A DNA stretch of 45,063 nucleotides from Myroides injenensis M09-0166 (GTDB taxonomy: Bacteria; Bacteroidota; Bacteroidia; Flavobacteriales; Flavobacteriaceae), in assembly GCF_000246945.1 (NCBI RefSeq), contig NZ_BAEX01000017.1, positions 1-45,063 on the forward strand. Reading direction: 5' to 3'. Shown one piece after another: positions 40,739-45,063 of the stretch (the stretch's first letter is position 1; every line of letters starts with the position of its first letter). The translations under genes were made by a program, and so were the position numbers. The notes below the pieces were generated by a model. It was not told the DNA's origin. It did not search any database and worked only from the letters and a program-made list of their open reading frames with translations.

Positions 40739-40768
40739 AAACCCTTACTTTTTAGTGAGGGTTTTTTT
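40739..40768 (+). terminator. terminator of rpmE2
   Basis: AAACCCTTACT (40739-40749), loop TTTT, AGTGAGGGTTT (40754-40764) with one G-U pair, then T to 40768. Confidence 0.92.
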
Positions 40769-40972
40769 ATGGTAATCATCCAGGTAGCATAGTACTATTA
40801 AATTTTATTTATAAGATTTATGTTTATTTCTAAATCAAAAGCATATCCTGAGGAAAATAAGGAGTTTTTAAAATATTGATTCTTAATTGAAGGTTAAATA
40901 AATAGTGCCTCTTGGCTATATTTTTTAAGCTATTCTTTGTAACTTTAAACTTTAAATAAAGAAATGCTTATC

Positions 40973-42169
40973 ATGAATTATATTTTATTTGACGGAGAAG
41001 TAAGAGGAAATTTATTACCATTTACTTATACACGCCCAGTGGCTGATATTAGAGTCGGAATTTTGACAATTAGAGAAAAATGGGAAAAGTTTTTAGGGTC
41101 AACGACTACAACTATTACTGAAGAATATTTATCTTATAAATACCCAATGGTAGAATTAGAAAATAATGTAATGATTAATGCTGCTTACTTGCCTACACAA
41201 GAACTTGTAGAAATGATACAAGACTTACAACCTCTCCAAGGAATATTATATAAGGAAGATATTATAGCATTTTATACTCAAGATAGTCAAGATGAGGTTA
41301 ATCTAGATACTTATGATTTAATAGAGTATAAAAAGGAGTTACTTAAGATAGAGCACAAATGGGATATCTTTGCAAAGAATGACGCTGCATTAAGAGCTGA
41401 TTTTGATTTGATTACAGAAGATCGTATTTCTGAGTCTATTCCAGCTACAGTGAATGTCCTAGCACCAGAAAATGTATTTATTGAAGAAGGAGCTGTTTTG
41501 AATTTCGTGACATTAAATGCTTCAACTGGACCAATTTATATTGGAAAGGATACTGAGATTATGGAAGGGGCTATTATACGAGGACCATTTGCCTTATGTG
41601 AAGGGTCTCAGGTAAAAATGGGAGCTAAAATATATGGTGCTACTACTGTAGGCCCACATAGTAGAGTAGGTGGAGAAGTTAGTAATTCGGTTATATTTGG
41701 TTATAGTAATAAAGGGCATGATGGTTTTTTAGGAAATTCAGTCTTAGGAGAGTGGTGTAATTTAGGTGCTGATACTAACAATTCTAATTTAAAGAATAAT
41801 TATGCTCCTGTAAAAGTATGGAACTTTGAAAAAATGAAATATGAAAAAACGGGACTTCAGTTCTGTGGGTTAATGATGGGAGACTATAGTAAATCTGGTA
41901 TTAATACCATGTTTAATACTGGTACTGTTGTAGGTATTTCATGTAGTATTTTTGGAGGAGGTTTTCCTAGTACAGTTATACCAAACTTTACTTGGGGAGG
42001 TATTGAAGTTTCTGATTTCTATGATGTCGATAAGGCTATTAGTACATTGAAAGTCGTTATGGATCGTCGACATGTAGTTTTGACTGATGAGGATATTAAA
42101 ATCATACGTTATATCGCTGACGATAGTGAATTAGATCGTTTTGAATTTCATCTAAAAAGTGATTTGTAA
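40973..42169 (+). CDS. putative sugar-1-phosphate nucleotidyltransferase-like protein with left-handed beta-helix (NTP_transf_4, GlmU-like)
   Basis: A 398-residue cytosolic protein. The N-terminus MNYILFDGEVRGNLLPFTYTRPVAD, seen as NYILFDGEV and LLPFTYTRPVADIRVGILT, is the NTP_transf_4 pattern of a degenerate nucleotidyltransferase domain; residues about 175-370 hold hexapeptide repeats (GPIYIGKDTEIMEGAIIRG, GAKIYGATTVGPHSRVGGE) of a left-handed beta helix, as in GlmU. Members are usually encoded in Bacteroidota and annotated as GlmU family, but the reaction is not established. An ATG nine bases earlier (40964) would add MLI; I prefer 40973. It is a single gene, with a terminator downstream. 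Confidence 0.87.
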   Translation: MNYILFDGEVRGNLLPFTYTRPVADIRVGILTIREKWEKFLGSTTTTITEEYLSYKYPMVELENNVMINAAYLPTQELVEMIQDLQPLQGILYKEDIIAFYTQDSQDEVNLDTYDLIEYKKELLKIEHKWDIFAKNDAALRADFDLITEDRISESIPATVNVLAPENVFIEEGAVLNFVTLNASTGPIYIGKDTEIMEGAIIRGPFALCEGSQVKMGAKIYGATTVGPHSRVGGEVSNSVIFGYSNKGHDGFLGNSVLGEWCNLGADTNNSNLKNNYAPVKVWNFEKMKYEKTGLQFCGLMMGDYSKSGINTMFNTGTVVGISCSIFGGGFPSTVIPNFTWGGIEVSDFYDVDKAISTLKVVMDRRHVVLTDEDIKIIRYIADDSELDRFEFHLKSDL

Positions 42170-42193
42170 AAGAACTAATATATAAAAAGAATA

Positions 42194-42230
42194 AGAGGCT
42201 GTCCATTTATGGACAGCCTCTCGCTTTTTA
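42194..42230. terminator. terminator between the GlmU-like and MORN-type genes
   Basis: AGAGGCTGTCCAT (42194-42206) pairs perfectly with ATGGACAGCCTCT (42209-42221), loop TT, then CGCTTTTTA on the plus strand. It may serve both convergent genes. Confidence 0.9.
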
Positions 42231-42245
42231 TAGCTATCTATATTC

Positions 42246-44912
42246 TTAATAATAAGAGCTGAAAAAGTTATTACTTGGGTATAAATTCTTTATTGATATT
42301 ACTTTCGATAATATAGGATCTAGATCATTATTTCCTTTTTTTATCTTAGTTTCAGCTTGGTAAAGTTCTTTACCAGTCTTATTGTCAACAATACTTAGTT
42401 TTACTACATTTTTTTTGTAGGTAATTATTGTGTGATTTTCATAAGTATCATATGAATAACCATAATAATCTTCTACTAAATTTAAATCATTAATTACAAT
42501 TGTTCCTTCCTTTAATTTTCCATCACTAAAAGTAGCATTGTATTTAACTTTATCATTTTCTATGTATTGATATTTTCCATCAAGAATACCATCAACTAAT
42601 TCGAACTTAATAGTAGAATTTGCATCTTCATTGTTAATAGTTCTTTGAAAATGATTATCGCTAATTTTTATTTCTTCTGCTAGGGTTGTATCATTATAAA
42701 CATTGAAATAAGTAGTTTTTATTTTATCTCCTTGTTGATAAATCGTTTGTGTCTTATACTCATATCCATCAGATAATTCTGCACCTTCATATGGATAATC
42801 ATTTTTATATTCTATTCTAGATATTTCATTTCCTTCATCATCATATTTAATACTAAAACCATTTCTTAGTTCATTTTGAAATTCTTCAGAACTGATCATA
42901 ATAGTATCAGTAAAATTTTCTTCTTTTGTTTTTTCACCTGCAGAGTAATAAACTTTTTTATATGGATTGTCAGTATTGTAAATTGAATATTGATTTTCAA
43001 TCCCCTCTCTTAATCCATTTTTAAAAGGTGTTTCTGTAATTTGATAACCATCACTTTCATGAACTATACCATTATAAGGTGCTCCATCCTTGTAAGTAAC
43101 AGTAGAAATAACTTCACCATTACTATTAAAGAATTTTCCAGATTTGTTAAAGTCTATTTCATAAAATAAATAATATTCGCTGCTTGTATTCCATAAAGCA
43201 GTTTCATACTCATCATTTGTACTCCAAGAGGTATTGTCATAGATGTTTGCACTATCTTTTGGAAGATATTTTTTAGCAGTGATGGCTTTTCCATTGATGA
43301 ATTTTTCTATTGACTTTACTTGATTGTCATTATAAAATTCGATTTTAGTTCCATTCTTTTCTTCAAAATCAAACTTGCCTAATTCTTTTCCTTTCTTATC
43401 ATAATAGGTAGCAGATGTTACTTCAGAACCATAATAATTAGGTGCGTGAATTTGTACTTCTTGAATCTTTCCATTGTTATAATAGTTTACAACTTTATTG
43501 ACAATGTTGTTAGTATAAAAAGTTTCCGATTTTAACTGTAATGATTTACTTGATGTGTTATATTCTGCTCTGTATACGATTTGTCCTTTTTCATATTTTT
43601 CTGCACTGCTAATCTTTCCATCATACATAGTAAAGACAGTTCCTTTTTTTACAGATAAATTTTCATAAGGATCTCTTTCATAATAAGCACGACCAATTTC
43701 TTTTCCCGATTTGTCATAATAAATACTTACATCATTTTCTCTCTTTTCAAATATTTTATCAGAATTTGAATAGAAAGCCTGTTGAGATATGATTTCACCA
43801 TCTTTATAGTTTGTTATGCTATCGTCTTCATAAGAAGTACCATTGAAAGGCATATAATCTTGATAAGTAAGTACGCTTTTCACTTTACCATTTATATCAT
43901 AATACTCTACTTCAGTAATATAGTTTGTAGTACTATCATATTTGGTAACAGACTTTTTTACATTTGGTTTTGGATGTGAGTAAAAGGTAGTTGTCTCAAG
44001 TAAATTACCTTTATCATATTTATATGTAGTTTGTATTTCATCTGTAGGATCAGCATAATTAAAATAAAATACCGTACCAGTATATTGATCTTGATACCCA
44101 TCTACTAAAACACTACTATAGTGTCCTATTATCTTACCATTTTTATCATAAGTGGTTTCTTCTACACTATCATCTTTAGTAACCATTTTTGATTTTAGCT
44201 TACCATTAGTATAGAATAATTCCTTTTGAGTAACTTCTCCTTCTTTATATGTATTAATTGAAGAAATTATAAATTCACTAGGTGTTATTTCTACGCTAGT
44301 TCCGTTATAAGGAACTTGATCCTGAAAATAAAGAGAGTGTTTTAAATTCCCTTTTTCATCGTAGTATTGCATACTTTCATACTCACCATTATCATTAAAT
44401 GAATAAGAAATTTTGTTTTTGTCATTTTTTGGGTTGATAAAATCAAATTGTTTAAAATCTCCCTCTACTGCTTGAGCGAAATAAACAATTCCATCTAATT
44501 GTTGCATAACTTTCCCGTCATATAACATGCTTTCACTTTCGCTAAATTTGCCATAGTAGGTATCGCCAGTAAATATATCGGTAGAGTTAGCACTGACTAG
44601 GTTTCCACTCTCATCGTAAGTAAATGTAGATTGTAATTTACCATCTTCAGTGTAGTAATTTACATCTCCGTAATATGATATTTTACTATATTGTGTTTTT
44701 GCTTTTCCTTTTGATATTAATAGGTTGTTACTTAATTTATAAGTTTCAATATTTTTAATATCATCGTTTTTGTTAGTTGTTAACGAAAAATAAGTGGCAT
44801 TTTCTTTATTAGTAATATAATTATAAGTATCAGAATAGATAGTATCTTTTACAACTTGTGCTGACATTGAAATTGTAAAAAGAAAGGCTAGGGGAATGAA
44901 TTTTTTTATCAT
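42246..44912 (-). CDS. very long exported MORN-2/YwqK-like repeat protein
   Basis: An 888-residue protein with a signal peptide (MIKKFIPLAFLFTISMSAQ). After it come some twenty imperfect repeats of about 25-30 residues built around Y-x-x-x-G-K/N-x-x (for example TYDESGNLVSA, YYDEKGNLKHSLYF, TTYDKNGKIIGHY, YYDKKGKELGKFDF, YDDEGNEISRIEY) and linker phrases such as YKEGEVTQKELFYTNGKLKSK. This is the MORN_2 / YwqK pattern of surface beta-hairpin repeats. In three places the phrase PYNGTS/PFNGTSYE recurs, suggesting longer super-repeats. There is no clear sorting signal of type IX secretion at the C-terminus. It is probably a periplasmic or surface protein; the role is unknown. A near-consensus promoter precedes it. 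Confidence 0.8.
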   Translation of the reverse strand: MIKKFIPLAFLFTISMSAQVVKDTIYSDTYNYITNKENATYFSLTTNKNDDIKNIETYKLSNNLLISKGKAKTQYSKISYYGDVNYYTEDGKLQSTFTYDESGNLVSANSTDIFTGDTYYGKFSESESMLYDGKVMQQLDGIVYFAQAVEGDFKQFDFINPKNDKNKISYSFNDNGEYESMQYYDEKGNLKHSLYFQDQVPYNGTSVEITPSEFIISSINTYKEGEVTQKELFYTNGKLKSKMVTKDDSVEETTYDKNGKIIGHYSSVLVDGYQDQYTGTVFYFNYADPTDEIQTTYKYDKGNLLETTTFYSHPKPNVKKSVTKYDSTTNYITEVEYYDINGKVKSVLTYQDYMPFNGTSYEDDSITNYKDGEIISQQAFYSNSDKIFEKRENDVSIYYDKSGKEIGRAYYERDPYENLSVKKGTVFTMYDGKISSAEKYEKGQIVYRAEYNTSSKSLQLKSETFYTNNIVNKVVNYYNNGKIQEVQIHAPNYYGSEVTSATYYDKKGKELGKFDFEEKNGTKIEFYNDNQVKSIEKFINGKAITAKKYLPKDSANIYDNTSWSTNDEYETALWNTSSEYYLFYEIDFNKSGKFFNSNGEVISTVTYKDGAPYNGIVHESDGYQITETPFKNGLREGIENQYSIYNTDNPYKKVYYSAGEKTKEENFTDTIMISSEEFQNELRNGFSIKYDDEGNEISRIEYKNDYPYEGAELSDGYEYKTQTIYQQGDKIKTTYFNVYNDTTLAEEIKISDNHFQRTINNEDANSTIKFELVDGILDGKYQYIENDKVKYNATFSDGKLKEGTIVINDLNLVEDYYGYSYDTYENHTIITYKKNVVKLSIVDNKTGKELYQAETKIKKGNNDLDPILSKVISIKNLYPSNNFFSSYY

Positions 44913-44947
44913 ATTGTAATTGGGTTTTCTATTTGTTTTTGTCTTGG

Positions 44948-44976
44948 TAAAAATAGGAAACTATCTTTTAAAACAA
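44948..44976 (-). promoter_or_regulatory. promoter of the MORN-type gene
   Basis: TTG (44976-44974), 18 bases, TATTTTTA (44955-44948) on the minus strand; the last base of the -7 box differs from consensus. It lies about 36 bases upstream of the start. Confidence 0.45.
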
Positions 44977-45063
44977 TCTTTGTTTAACTGCATTTTATCT
45001 AGCTATAATTGGGGATTTTTTATAGAAAAAAAGAAAAATTTATAATTTTATAACGGTAGAAAT

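Noticed and set aside
43782-43979. Plus-strand frame of 65 codons opposite the MORN-type gene
   Set aside because: Antisense to a repeat-rich coding region with a clear signal peptide; hydrophobic content arises from the complement.
1-45063. CRISPR array, prophage, insertion sequence or defence system
   Set aside because: No regularly spaced repeats of 25-40 bases, no transposase, integrase, phage structural or cas-like gene was seen on either strand; the only phased repeats are the 11-base ones near 38.4 kb.

Overview
The window looks like a piece of the chromosome of a low-GC member of the Bacteroidota, most likely a Flavobacteriaceae such as Myroides or a relative. The evidence is the strongly AT-rich composition, the almost complete lack of Shine-Dalgarno sequences, many -7 boxes of the form TAnnTTTG (the Bacteroidota primary sigma consensus, sometimes with a TTG/TTTG about 19 bases upstream), and typical family content: an outer-membrane barrel with an N-terminal carboxypeptidase-like domain, a propeller histidine kinase with LytTR regulator, DUF4199 beside a GT2 glycosyltransferase, type B ribosomal protein L31, and a NTP_transf_4/GlmU-like protein. 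The species call is inference. No insertion sequence, prophage, CRISPR array or rRNA gene is visible. | Layout. 1-430: minus-strand tRNA cluster (Ser-GCT, Pro-TGG, Arg-TCT) with its own promoter and terminator. 686-5503: thiolase, NlpC/P60 endopeptidase, DEAD-box-like helicase, alpha/beta hydrolase, small protein. 5608-9076: lytic transglycosylase overlapped by a second hydrolase, a degenerate short GNAT, and the tRNA methylthiotransferase MtaB. 9164-15658: solute-binding lipoprotein, then a tightly packed LytTR regulator / propeller sensor kinase / membrane phosphoesterase unit. 15737-17596: ABC-F ATPase. 17895-18530: lysozyme-fold exported protein. 18626-20033: trpB with a Trp-codon leader peptide and attenuator. 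20121-21521: fumC. 21522-22807: mostly non-coding, with one 58-codon membrane protein gene. 22808-28753: outer-membrane receptor, ArsC-like reductase, CPBP protease, menE, exported glutaminase. 28847-32589: ChaA-type antiporter, ndk, pncB, DUF2971. 32589-37803: ABC exporter, phosphoglucomutase, GT2, DUF4199. 37804-38828: about 1 kb without a credible gene, but holding an 11-bp-periodic inverted repeat array. 38829-44912: S37-type peptidase, rpmE2 with a long leader, NTP_transf_4 protein, and a very long exported MORN-type repeat protein. | How it works together. Most genes are housekeeping or cell-surface functions in short transcription units bounded by very regular hairpin terminators, many of them near-perfect palindromes between convergent genes. 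Central metabolism (thiolase, fumarase, phosphoglucomutase, glutaminase), cofactors (menaquinone by MenE, NAD salvage by PncB), nucleotides (Ndk), translation/tRNA modification (MtaB, L31, ABC-F, tRNAs) and envelope work (three peptidoglycan-active enzymes, one outer-membrane barrel, ABC exporter) are represented. The most striking items are the classical-looking tryptophan attenuator in front of a lone trpB, and the unexplained phased repeat array near 38.4 kb.
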